Source: an uncultured Odoribacter sp. (lineage in GTDB: Bacteria > Bacteroidota > Bacteroidia > Bacteroidales > Marinifilaceae). Taken from it: 13,518 nucleotides of DNA. Below are positions 6,649-13,031 of the stretch, one piece after another. Within the stretch, counting starts at the first letter, position 1. Each line of letters starts with the position of its first letter. The notes beneath the pieces were generated by a model that was not told where the DNA came from, did not search any database, and saw only the letters and a list, made by a program, of their open reading frames with translations. The position numbers and the translations under genes are program-made. The DNA lies in NCBI GenBank assembly GCA_905204385.1, contig CAJKZL010000030.1, positions 1 to 13,518 on the forward strand, given 5' to 3'.

Positions 6649-8217
6649 TTATTTATTAGTATTGACTGGTATTTTTTGTATTTCTTTGTTTTTCTGCTGG
6701 ACGATATGGTGCAGGTAGAAAGGGTCGGAGGAGGGGAAATCTTCCCGGTAGTGTCCTCCCCGGCTTTCTTTTCGGTAGAGCGCCGAACGGATGATCAGCC
6801 TGGCGATCGTGATGAGATTGTGGCTGATGAGCGAGTAATATTCGTTTGTTTCGCAGGGAAGCGTCTTTTCCAGTTCCCCGAGGCGGTCGAGTCCTTTCTG
6901 TAGAAGAGCGGCATTGCGGATAATCCCGGCATGTACCGTCATCAAGCGTGAAATGTCTTTTTTCAATTGGATGTATCCGGAGGCATACTGATGATTGCAA
7001 TGGTAAAGGGGATGAAATTCCGGTGTTTCTTCGATGGCCGGAGTGAGGCGCGAAGCTTGGATCGCCCTTTTGCCGAACACGAGGCATTCGATCAGGGAAT
7101 TGGAAGCCAGCCGATTGGCACCCATAATGCCCGAGGAGGCCAGTGCGCCGCAGACATAGAGCCTTTTGATATTGCTTTCGCCGTTGAGATCGGTGCGCAC
7201 ACCGCCTACCATATAGTGTGCTGCGGGAGCCACCGGAATGCGGTCGCACATATCGATGCCCGCTTCCCGGCATTTTTCGTAAATGTTGGGAAAACGGCTT
7301 TTCACCATGGCGGGATCCAGGTGTTTCAGGGATAGCCAGACGAAATCCTGGTCGTATTGCCGCATTTGCCGGTAGATGGACTGAGCCACAATGTCCCTGG
7401 GAGCCAGTTCGGCCAGTTCGTGGATGGCAGTCATAAAGCGTTCGCCGTTTTGGTTGATCAGATGAGCCCCTTCGCCACGCACGGCTTCGCTGATCAGGAA
7501 AGCTTCTTCCGAATCGGTGCATAAAGCAGAGGGATGGAATTGAATAAATTCCATGTCTGCAATTTCGCACCCTGCGTTGTAGGCTAGCGCCAGGCCGTCG
7601 CCGATCGTCGTATGCGGATTGGTGGTCCGCCTGTAAATGGCTGAGGTGCCCCCGAGGGTGAGAAAGGTATTCGGCGCCAGAAAAAGTTCCTCGCTTTGGG
7701 AAACCAGATTCCAGGCGCGTACACCGAAGCAGGCGTTGTGGTCCTGAAGGATTCCGATTACCGAATGGTTTTCGAAAATGTCGATGCGCGGGTTGCTGAT
7801 GACCTTGCTGATCATGAAGCTGGTGACCATTCTTCCGGTGGCATCGCCTCCGGCATGAAGGATGCGCTTGCGGTGATGTCCGCCTTCGAGCCCCAGCGCC
7901 AGGCTGCCGTCCACCATATCGAAGTGCATGCCGGCTTCTATCAGTTCCCGTATGCGTTGAGGGCCTTCGTTGACCAGAATATCTACGGCAGGATAGTCGC
8001 ACAATCCCCGCCCGGCGATGATGGTATCTTCAAAATGAAGGGCCGGAGCATCGTCTTCGTCCGTTACGGCTGCGATGCCGCCCTGGGCAAAATAGGAATT
8101 GCTTTCTGTTATCCCTGACTTGGTTAACAGGGCTACTTTACCATAATTCGCTGCAAGATAAGCAGTATACAAACCCGCAAGACCACTTCCGGCAATGATA
8201 TAATCGTAATGACGCAT
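6649..8217 (-). CDS. nadB: L-aspartate oxidase
   Basis: The 522-residue flavoprotein oxidises L-aspartate to iminoaspartate, which NadA uses. An N-terminal Rossmann FAD motif (AGSGLAGL, 9-16) is followed by ESNSYFAQGGIAAV (38-51), FIQFHPSA (224-231), SEAVRGEGAHL (243-253), APRDIV (272-277), PAAHYMVGGV (331-340) and GANRLASNSLIE (366-377). By spacing, His228, Glu244, Arg274, His334 and Arg369 correspond to the E. coli catalytic set H244, E260, R290, H351 and R386. The C-terminal helical part retains the RGGHYREDFP signature (486-495). One deviation is Ala358, at a position that is usually Glu in the xGE FAD-contact motif. nadB is the first gene of nadBC and is divergent from the permease gene. 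Confidence 0.96.
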   Translation of the reverse strand: MRHYDYIIAGSGLAGLYTAYLAANYGKVALLTKSGITESNSYFAQGGIAAVTDEDDAPALHFEDTIIAGRGLCDYPAVDILVNEGPQRIRELIEAGMHFDMVDGSLALGLEGGHHRKRILHAGGDATGRMVTSFMISKVISNPRIDIFENHSVIGILQDHNACFGVRAWNLVSQSEELFLAPNTFLTLGGTSAIYRRTTNPHTTIGDGLALAYNAGCEIADMEFIQFHPSALCTDSEEAFLISEAVRGEGAHLINQNGERFMTAIHELAELAPRDIVAQSIYRQMRQYDQDFVWLSLKHLDPAMVKSRFPNIYEKCREAGIDMCDRIPVAPAAHYMVGGVRTDLNGESNIKRLYVCGALASSGIMGANRLASNSLIECLVFGKRAIQASRLTPAIEETPEFHPLYHCNHQYASGYIQLKKDISRLMTVHAGIIRNAALLQKGLDRLGELEKTLPCETNEYYSLISHNLITIARLIIRSALYRKESRGGHYREDFPSSDPFYLHHIVQQKNKEIQKIPVNTNK

Positions 8218-8238
8218 TTCTAAAGATGTAAATTAGTG

Positions 8239-8246
8239 CGAAAGTA
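8239..8246 (-). promoter_or_regulatory. Candidate -7 box for nadBC
   Basis: On the minus strand TACTTTCG (8246-8239) matches TAnnTTTG at all but one fixed position and lies 21 bp before the nadB ATG. No good -33 box is visible 19-21 bp upstream; T-rich sequence (GCTTTTTAC) lies closer. The assignment rests on position and a partial match. Confidence 0.35.
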
Positions 8247-8320
8247 CCATTTTTTTGTAAAAAGCAGGTGACTTTGAGAATTTTTTTAAAAAAGAAAGCA
8301 GAAAAACAGGTGTGGAATAA

Positions 8321-8338
8321 TTAGACATGAGTGTCTAA
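8321..8338. promoter_or_regulatory. Perfect inverted repeat TTAGACA-N4-TGTCTAA, candidate operator
   Basis: Two 7-bp arms (8321-8327 and 8332-8338) are perfect inverted copies separated by TGAG. The repeat lies in the 226-bp divergent region between nadB and the permease gene, about 75 bp upstream of the -7 box proposed for nadB and 105 bp before the permease ATG. Because both neighbours are transcribed away from it, a terminator role is unlikely. The size and TAGAC/GTCTA half-sites resemble operators of TetR-family repressors, but no regulator gene is in the window. Confidence 0.45.
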
Positions 8339-8443
8339 AATTTTTACGTTACAAGTCGGGAGCGGGAGAGGTAAGTCGTTCGAATTAAATTTATTATTGG
8401 CGTGGCATGCAAATTGTTCCAGGATGTTCTAAAAAAGAAAGAG

Positions 8444-10759
8444 ATGAAAAATATCGTATATTTTTTCCGGCTGGCCAAAAAACAGAAAGGGACGACATGG
8501 TTGTCTGTTTTCAGTCTGAGCCTGGGGATTGCCATTTCTTTGCCGATAGCTTTAGGGATCTGGGAAGAATTTAATTTCGATCGTTTTCATAAAGATAAGG
8601 ATCAAATTTACCGGGTGCTTACCATTGGACGGGAGTATGCTTATTCTTCTTCTTTCAGGCAATTCGGGGATGCGGTAAAAGAGGTCGTGCCCGAAGTGAA
8701 AGAGGTTTGCCGCATCAGATATAATGGGATAACTCTCAAATCGGAAAAACAGTTGCTTACGGGAAGAAGGACGGTGGAAACGGATGGGAATTTTTTTACT
8801 TTTTTTTCTTTTCCTTTGAAATATGGTGATCCTGAAACTTGTCTGGAGGATCAAAACAGCTTGGTGATCAGTGAAAGTCTTGCCAACCGCTTGTTGGGCA
8901 GCGAAGAGGCTGTGGGAAAAACGATAACGGACGGGGAGGGTAAGGTTTGGAAAATAACGGCTGTGATGGTTGATTTTCCTTATGCTTCGCATATTCAGAC
9001 GGAAATTATAACTCCTTTTACCGGCAGGGCGAGGCTGGCGAATTGTGGAGGAGATATATTTACCACCTATCTTAAAATACCTTTCTTGGGGGACCGGCAG
9101 CGATTGGAAGAAAAAATCACCCGATTGAACTATGAACAGAATAGTTACATGGAGGAAGAAGGCGTAACCTATCGGCTGGAAGCTTTAGGGGATATCCATT
9201 TCAGTAAAATTTTTTCCGATCATCAGGGTAGTAGAAGTGGCGTAGGGATTTTAATCATCGCGGCTGTTATTATATTGCTTATCGCCTGTATAAATTTCAT
9301 CAATTTATTCATTTCGACTTCTTTCTTGAGGGCCCGTGAGATCGGAATAAGAAAAGTGGCAGGGGCATCGAGAGGAAGTTTGATCGGATATTTTTATCTT
9401 GAAACCTTGTATTATGCCATGCCGGCCCTGGTTATAGGAGTGTTGCTGGCCTGGGCGGCTTTGCCGTTGTTTAACGAGGTAAGCGGTTATCGATTACACC
9501 TGGACTTGATCTCCGGACGTTTCTACGCAGTGCTGGGAGGTTTGGTAGCCCTTATCGTTTTGGGAGCAGGTTCTTTTCCGGCTTTTCACATGACTCGCTA
9601 CAATGTCATAGATACCGTATACCGCCGTTTTAAAGGTAAAGCGTTATCCCTATTGCGTGAAATGTTGTTGGTTGTGCAGTTTACTTTTTCCATTTCTTTT
9701 TTGTTGGCCTTGTTTTTTGTACACGATCAGATCGGATATATGATTCACTTCGATGTAGGGCTGGAGAAAGACCGGGTGATCTGTTTTTATCCGAAATCCG
9801 CGATGCTTCAACACTATCGAACGGTGGAGGAAGAATTGTTAAAGTCTCCCGCCATCGGTCAGGTGTGCATGAGGGATAATTTACCCGTAAACTGGGCCGA
9901 TGGTTTTCCGATGCAAAAACCGGGTACCCAGGAAAGAATAGGAGTGGAGTTGTGTGAAGTGGAGCCTAATTATTTCGATTTTATGGGTATGGAATTTGTG
10001 ATGGGCGAGGCTCCTTTTCCGGTGCAGGGGAATACGAACTATGTCGTACTGAATGAAACGGCAGTGAAACAATTGGAACTTAAGGACCCCATTCATGCAG
10101 TGGTAAGTTTTTGGGATGAGGACTGGATTGTAAAAGGGGTGGTCAGAGATGTTCTGGATAAAGGTTTAAAAACGAAAACAAGTTCTCAGGTCTATTATGC
10201 TTTTTCCGGGTTGATGGAAGAGTCCAATAACGTGATAATGTGCAAAGTCTCCGGCAATACGGCGGATGCTATCGAAGCGGTAAAGGAACAATGGGATATT
10301 TATCATGCCGATTATCCTTTCGAGTATCATTTCCTGGATGAAGCTTACGCTTCGTTGTATCGGAATGAACAACGGCTGGAAAAGATTTTCACTTATGCGA
10401 TGGTGGTGATGATGCTGATCAGTGTTACGGGTTTGTTTGCCATGGCTTATTATATGATGCAGTGTCGCGTCAAGGAAATCGGAGTGAGGAAAGTCAATGG
10501 GGCGACAACGGGCAGTCTGTTGTTTTTGCTAAACATCGATTTGCTGAAATGGGTGGTAGTGGCCTTTTTTCTTGCCTGCGGGCTGGTTTGGTATTTTATG
10601 GATTATTGGTTGAATCATTTTGTTTACCGGATTCAACTGAGCGCATGGAGTTTTTTGGTAGCGGGAATTGCCGCTATTGCGGTAGCCCTGGTTACGGTGT
10701 CGGCATTGACCTGGAAGGCTGCGCGATGGAATCCGGTAGATAGTTTGAAAGGGGAATAA
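8444..10759 (+). CDS. FtsX/MacB-like ABC transporter permease, orphan
   Basis: The start chosen is ATG 8444, preceded by purine-rich AAAAAAGAAAGAG, giving 771 residues. A GTG at 8402 would add 14 polar residues before a typical MKNIVYFFRLAKK start and is less likely. The layout is the 8-TM MacB/FtsX plan seen in Bacteroidetes. TM1 (about 19-40) is followed by a MacB-type extracytoplasmic domain (about 41-266) and three TMs (about 267-291, 326-343, 360-381), with EIGIRKVAGAS (299-309) after TM2. TM5 (about 407-427) leads to a second outer domain (about 428-645) and three TMs (about 650-672, 702-720, 734-755), with the repeat motif EIGVRKVNGAT (678-688). The C-terminus reads NPVDSLKGE, typical of the family. 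Such permeases work with a LolD/MacB-type ATPase in lipoprotein, peptide or drug export, or as stress-coupled mechanotransmitters. No ATPase gene is next to it here, so the substrate is unknown. Confidence 0.9.
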   Translation: MKNIVYFFRLAKKQKGTTWLSVFSLSLGIAISLPIALGIWEEFNFDRFHKDKDQIYRVLTIGREYAYSSSFRQFGDAVKEVVPEVKEVCRIRYNGITLKSEKQLLTGRRTVETDGNFFTFFSFPLKYGDPETCLEDQNSLVISESLANRLLGSEEAVGKTITDGEGKVWKITAVMVDFPYASHIQTEIITPFTGRARLANCGGDIFTTYLKIPFLGDRQRLEEKITRLNYEQNSYMEEEGVTYRLEALGDIHFSKIFSDHQGSRSGVGILIIAAVIILLIACINFINLFISTSFLRAREIGIRKVAGASRGSLIGYFYLETLYYAMPALVIGVLLAWAALPLFNEVSGYRLHLDLISGRFYAVLGGLVALIVLGAGSFPAFHMTRYNVIDTVYRRFKGKALSLLREMLLVVQFTFSISFLLALFFVHDQIGYMIHFDVGLEKDRVICFYPKSAMLQHYRTVEEELLKSPAIGQVCMRDNLPVNWADGFPMQKPGTQERIGVELCEVEPNYFDFMGMEFVMGEAPFPVQGNTNYVVLNETAVKQLELKDPIHAVVSFWDEDWIVKGVVRDVLDKGLKTKTSSQVYYAFSGLMEESNNVIMCKVSGNTADAIEAVKEQWDIYHADYPFEYHFLDEAYASLYRNEQRLEKIFTYAMVVMMLISVTGLFAMAYYMMQCRVKEIGVRKVNGATTGSLLFLLNIDLLKWVVVAFFLACGLVWYFMDYWLNHFVYRIQLSAWSFLVAGIAAIAVALVTVSALTWKAARWNPVDSLKGE

Positions 10760-10790
10760 AGAGGGAGGAAGGGCTTTCGGATGTCGCTAT

Positions 10791-10814
10791 GGGAAGCCTG
10801 GGACTTCCTGTTTG
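10791..10814 (+). terminator. Very weak terminator-like hairpin after the permease gene
   Basis: GGGAAG (10791-10796) can pair with CTTCCT (10804-10809, last pair G-U) across a 7-nt loop and is followed by GTTTG. The stem is short and the T-run poor, so it is weak. No better terminator is visible between 10760 and the slyD promoter. Confidence 0.2.
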
Positions 10815-10855
10815 CCGGATGTTGAAAAATGAGGGGAAGGAATTTTTATTATATC

Positions 10856-10887
10856 TTTCTGGTTTTCCATTATTTGTCGTAATTTTG
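10856..10887 (+). promoter_or_regulatory. Promoter of slyD-aroC
   Basis: TAATTTTG (10880-10887) is a perfect TAnnTTTG -7 box. TTTC (10856-10859) lies 20 bp upstream as a near-consensus -33 box. The -7 box ends 27 bp before the ATG at 10915, which supports that ATG as the original slyD start. No promoter motif is seen between slyD and aroC, so this one probably drives both genes. Confidence 0.7.
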
Positions 10888-10914
10888 TATCTTAATCCAT
10901 AAAAAATTGTTAGA

Positions 10915-11487
10915 ATGATTACAATAAATAAGTTTGTTACTTTAAGTTATGAACTGAGATCGTAAAAAGACGGTGAAGTATTGGAAACGGCCGGAGCGGA
11001 CAGTCCCCTGGAATTTATCTATGGTCAGGGACAAACGCTGGAATTTTTTGAGATGAATTTATTGGAAAAAAAGGAAGGCGACAAGTTCGATTTTAAAATT
11101 CCGGCAGCCAATGCTTACGGTGAATTCAATGAAGATATGGTTGTCGATCTTCCGAAAGATATTTTCAGTGAAGTGGAAGAATCGGAAATGGTTATCGGCA
11201 ACGTCCTGCCGATGATGGACAGCATGGGACGGCGCTTGCGGGGAAAGATCGAATCGATCGGAGAGGACGAAGTGCGGGTGAATTTAAATCATCCGATGGC
11301 CGGTAAGGACCTTTATTTCAAGGGTGAGGTACTGGGAGTGAGAGATGCGAGCGAAGAAGAAGTAGAGGCTTTGCATGCCCACAAGTGCGGCGGATGCAGC
11401 GGTTGTGGTTCCGAAGGTGGCTGCGGTTCTGAAGAGGATAGTTGCGGATGTGGTTCGCATGACAATGGCTGCGGCTGTTGTCATTGA
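10915..11487 (+). pseudogene. slyD: SlyD-type FKBP peptidyl-prolyl isomerase with in-frame stop at codon 17
   Basis: From ATG 10915 the frame reads MITINKFVTLSYELRS, then TAA (10963-10965), then continues in the same frame KDGEVLETAGADSPLEFIYGQGQ to the natural stop at 11485-11487. Both sides match SlyD-family prolyl isomerases and metallochaperones: the first strand (KFVTLSYELR), the FIYGQGQ loop, AYGEFNED and NVLPMMDSMGRRLRGKI around the chaperone flap, NHPMAGKDLYFKGEVLGVRDA, and a C-terminal tail with nine Cys and four His from about codon 152, typical of Ni/Zn-binding SlyD. The frame does not shift, so a single substitution of a sense codon (AAA, GAA or CAA are one base away) explains the stop. 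No second lesion is seen, so the change is recent, or a sequencing error, or the product is made by readthrough or restart. Candidate restarts are TTG 10981 or ATG 11053, but both would lose the first beta strand. The open part downstream is 168 codons. aroC follows after 22 bp. Confidence 0.75.
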
Positions 11488-11509
11488 TAGAACGGTTTTC
11501 GTTTATCGT

Positions 11510-12595
11510 ATGGCTGGAAATTCAATAGGGAAGTTGTTCAGGCTGATGTCGTTCGGGGAGTCGCACGGCATCGGCGTCGGCGGGGTGATCGACGGTTGTC
11601 CTCCGGGGATCGAATTGTCGGGGGAAGGGATCCGGCCCGGACTCAATCGCAGGCGGCCCGGGCAATCGGAGGTATCGACGCCCCGGCGGGAGAAAGACGA
11701 AGTGGAGATCCTTTCCGGAATTTTCGAGGGAAAATCCACCGGTATGCCTATTGCTTTCGTGGTGCGCAACCGGAATCAGGAGAGTAAAGACTATCATCAT
11801 CTGAAGAATTTATACCGTCCTTCGCATGCCGATTATACGTGGGAAAAGAAATACGGTATCCGGGATTATCGGGGCGGAGGGCGATCGTCGGCCCGTGAAC
11901 ACATAGCGCGGGTGGTTGCGGGAGCTGTCGCCCGGCAGGTGTTGGCGGCTGAAGGGATCAAAATCCGGGCCTACACTTCACAGGTGGGAGGAATTGCGGT
12001 TCCGTATTCTTATCAGGAATTGGATCTGGAGAAGACCGAAGACAATATCGTAAGATGTCCCCATCCGGAAACGGCCGAAAAAATGATTGCCTTGATCCGG
12101 GAAGTCCGGGATGAAGGCGATAGTGTCGGAGGAGTGGTGAGTTGTGTGATCGAGGGCGTCCCGGCAGGATTGGGCGAGCCTGTTTTCGACCGTTTTCAGG
12201 CCCGGTTGGCGCAGGCGATGATGAGTATCAATGCAAGCAAGGGGGGTGAATACGGTACTGGGTTTGCTGCCGCCGGCATGCGGGGCAGCGAACACAACGA
12301 TTCCTTTGTGATGAAAGAGGGAGCGGTGAGGACCGTGACAAACCGTTCCGGAGGTATCCAGGGAGGAGTGAGCAACGGAGAAGACATTTATTTCCGGGTG
12401 GCTTTCAAACCGGTGGCTACCATTATGAAATGCCAGGACACGGTGACCCGTGAAGGCCAGGAGGTGGAGCTGGAGGCACATGGCCGGCACGATCCCTGTG
12501 TAATCCCACGCGCTGTTCCCGTGGTGGAAGCTATGGCGGCCATCGTTACACTGGACTTACTATTGGAATCGCGGGCCGGGAGCAGACCGGCCTGA
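11510..12595 (+). CDS. aroC: Chorismate synthase
   Basis: The 361-residue protein converts 5-enolpyruvylshikimate-3-phosphate to chorismate, the last shikimate step and the branch point to tryptophan. It needs reduced FMN. ATG 11510 is chosen because the family begins [21 protein letters not shown] longer open frame from 11375 only overlaps the slyD tail and has no family resemblance. Signature motifs include [18 protein letters not shown] (16-33) with His19, the FMN/substrate-binding [14 protein letters not shown] (118-131), [23 protein letters not shown] (242-264), [16 protein letters not shown] (278-293) and [17 protein letters not shown] (325-341). The start is 22 bp after slyD, so it is likely the second gene of that operon. 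A 6-bp inverted repeat (12587-12592/12614-12619) spans its stop but lacks a U-tract. Confidence 0.97.
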   Translation: MAGNSIGKLFRLMSFGESHGIGVGGVIDGCPPGIELSGEGIRPGLNRRRPGQSEVSTPRREKDEVEILSGIFEGKSTGMPIAFVVRNRNQESKDYHHLKNLYRPSHADYTWEKKYGIRDYRGGGRSSAREHIARVVAGAVARQVLAAEGIKIRAYTSQVGGIAVPYSYQELDLEKTEDNIVRCPHPETAEKMIALIREVRDEGDSVGGVVSCVIEGVPAGLGEPVFDRFQARLAQAMMSINASKGGEYGTGFAAAGMRGSEHNDSFVMKEGAVRTVTNRSGGIQGGVSNGEDIYFRVAFKPVATIMKCQDTVTREGQEVELEAHGRHDPCVIPRAVPVVEAMAAIVTLDLLLESRAGSRPA

Positions 12596-12713
12596 ACGGG
12601 AATTTGCTCTGTCGGCCGGAAAGGGAGACGGAAGAAAAGCTTGCGCAGATAGGGAGAAAAGAGCCAGAGAGGATGTACACTAACGCTGACGGGATAATTT
12701 TTTGCGTTATCGG

Positions 12714-12744
12714 TTTGATAATTCAAAAAAGTTTTTAATCTTTG
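12714..12744 (+). promoter_or_regulatory. Promoter of the trp leader and operon
   Basis: TTTG (12714-12717), a 19-bp spacer and AATCTTTG (12737-12744) match the Bacteroidetes promoter TTTG-N19-TAnnTTTG with one mismatch. It lies 21 bp upstream of the leader-peptide ATG, so the transcript would begin just before the leader peptide. From the aroC stop (12595) to this point I see no gene, only purine-rich sequence and a 6-bp inverted repeat (TAACGC 12681-12686 / GCGTTA 12704-12709). Confidence 0.65.
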
Positions 12745-12765
12745 CTGCATCGAAACAGATCGAAG

Positions 12766-12855
12766 ATGACAATATTACTGACAAATAAAGCATGGTGGTG
12801 GCGCCTGACGGAATTTAACCGGTGGGACGCACGCTTTATGATGTCTGGTCAGTAA
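12766..12855 (+). CDS. trpL: Tryptophan operon leader peptide (29 aa, Trp-Trp-Trp)
   Basis: This is a short frame, ATG 12766 to TAA 12853-12855. It encodes 29 residues: MTILLTNKAWWWRLTEF then NRWDARFMMSGQ. Three consecutive TGG codons (12793-12801) and a fourth (12823-12825) make 4 Trp in 29 residues, far above chance. A purine-rich GAAG sits just before the start. It lies between a promoter and a strong intrinsic terminator upstream of trpB, which is the classic layout of a ribosome-stalling attenuator. The peptide itself probably has no function beyond sensing charged tRNA-Trp. No homologue is asserted; identification rests on composition and position. Confidence 0.85.
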   Translation: MTILLTNKAWWWRLTEFNRWDARFMMSGQ

Positions 12856-12897
12856 TGGAATAAGCAATATTCATACACAGCATATGAGGGCTATCGG
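12785..12897 (+). promoter_or_regulatory. Attenuator alternative pairings (segments 1:2 and 2:3)
   Basis: Pairings were found by eye. Segment 1, ATAAAGC (12785-12791), just before the Trp codons, is perfectly complementary to segment 2, GCTTTAT (12833-12839). Segment 2 can instead pair, with two G-U pairs and a one-base bulge, to TATGAGGGC (12883-12891). CCGGTGG (12819-12825) can pair with CTATCGG (12891-12897), including two G-U pairs. The last two helices both occupy the left arm of the terminator, so either would act as an antiterminator. A ribosome stalled at 12793-12801 would cover segment 1 and free segment 2. This model is inference and no folding energies were computed. Confidence 0.5.
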
Positions 12898-12916
12898 AAC
12901 ACCGGTAGCCCTTTTT
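12887..12916 (+). terminator. trp attenuator (intrinsic terminator in the leader)
   Basis: AGGGCTATCGG (12887-12897) pairs with CCGGTAGCCCT (12902-12912) over 11 bp with one G-U pair and an AACA loop. It is followed by a run of five T (12912-12916) and then GTTT. This is a strong Rho-independent terminator. It begins 32 nt after the leader-peptide stop and lies 116 bp before the trpB start, so it does not end aroC but controls read-through into trpB. Confidence 0.92.
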
Positions 12917-13031
12917 GTTTATGCTCGGAAATCAAATAGGCAAATCGATAGGACCCCGGTTAAAAGAATACCGAAACAGGACCGGATAAATAAGGATTCC
13001 ATGGAGAAGGTAAAAATAAAATTATAATCAT

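Noticed and set aside
6656..8002. 448-codon minus-strand ORF in an alternative frame of nadB
   Set aside because: It overlaps the clear nadB frame, is very rich in Arg, His and Ser, and lacks any family motif, so it is a shadow frame.
8402..8443. GTG start 14 codons upstream for the permease
   Set aside because: ATG 8444 has a purine-rich leader and gives the normal family start MKN(I)..FFRLAKK. The added residues are not family-like.
8407..8580. Out-of-frame ORF beginning at ATG 8407, about 55 codons
   Set aside because: It overlaps the permease start, has no recognisable motif and is explained as a shadow frame.
11375..11509. N-terminal extension of aroC (45 codons, Ala/Val-rich)
   Set aside because: It is the +1-frame shadow of the Cys-rich tail of slyD. 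The family N-terminus starts exactly at ATG 11510.
12587..12619. CCGGCC/GGCCGG inverted repeat over the aroC stop as a terminator
   Set aside because: The stem is only 6 bp, the loop is 21 nt and no T-run follows on either strand.
12681..12709. TAACGC/GCGTTA hairpin upstream of the trp promoter as aroC terminator
   Set aside because: The T-run lies inside the loop rather than after the stem, and the stem is only 6 bp. Not convincing.
12921..12989. 22-codon ORF (ATG 12921) between the attenuator and trpB
   Set aside because: It has no Trp codons, no recognisable motif and no clear role. Likely a chance frame.
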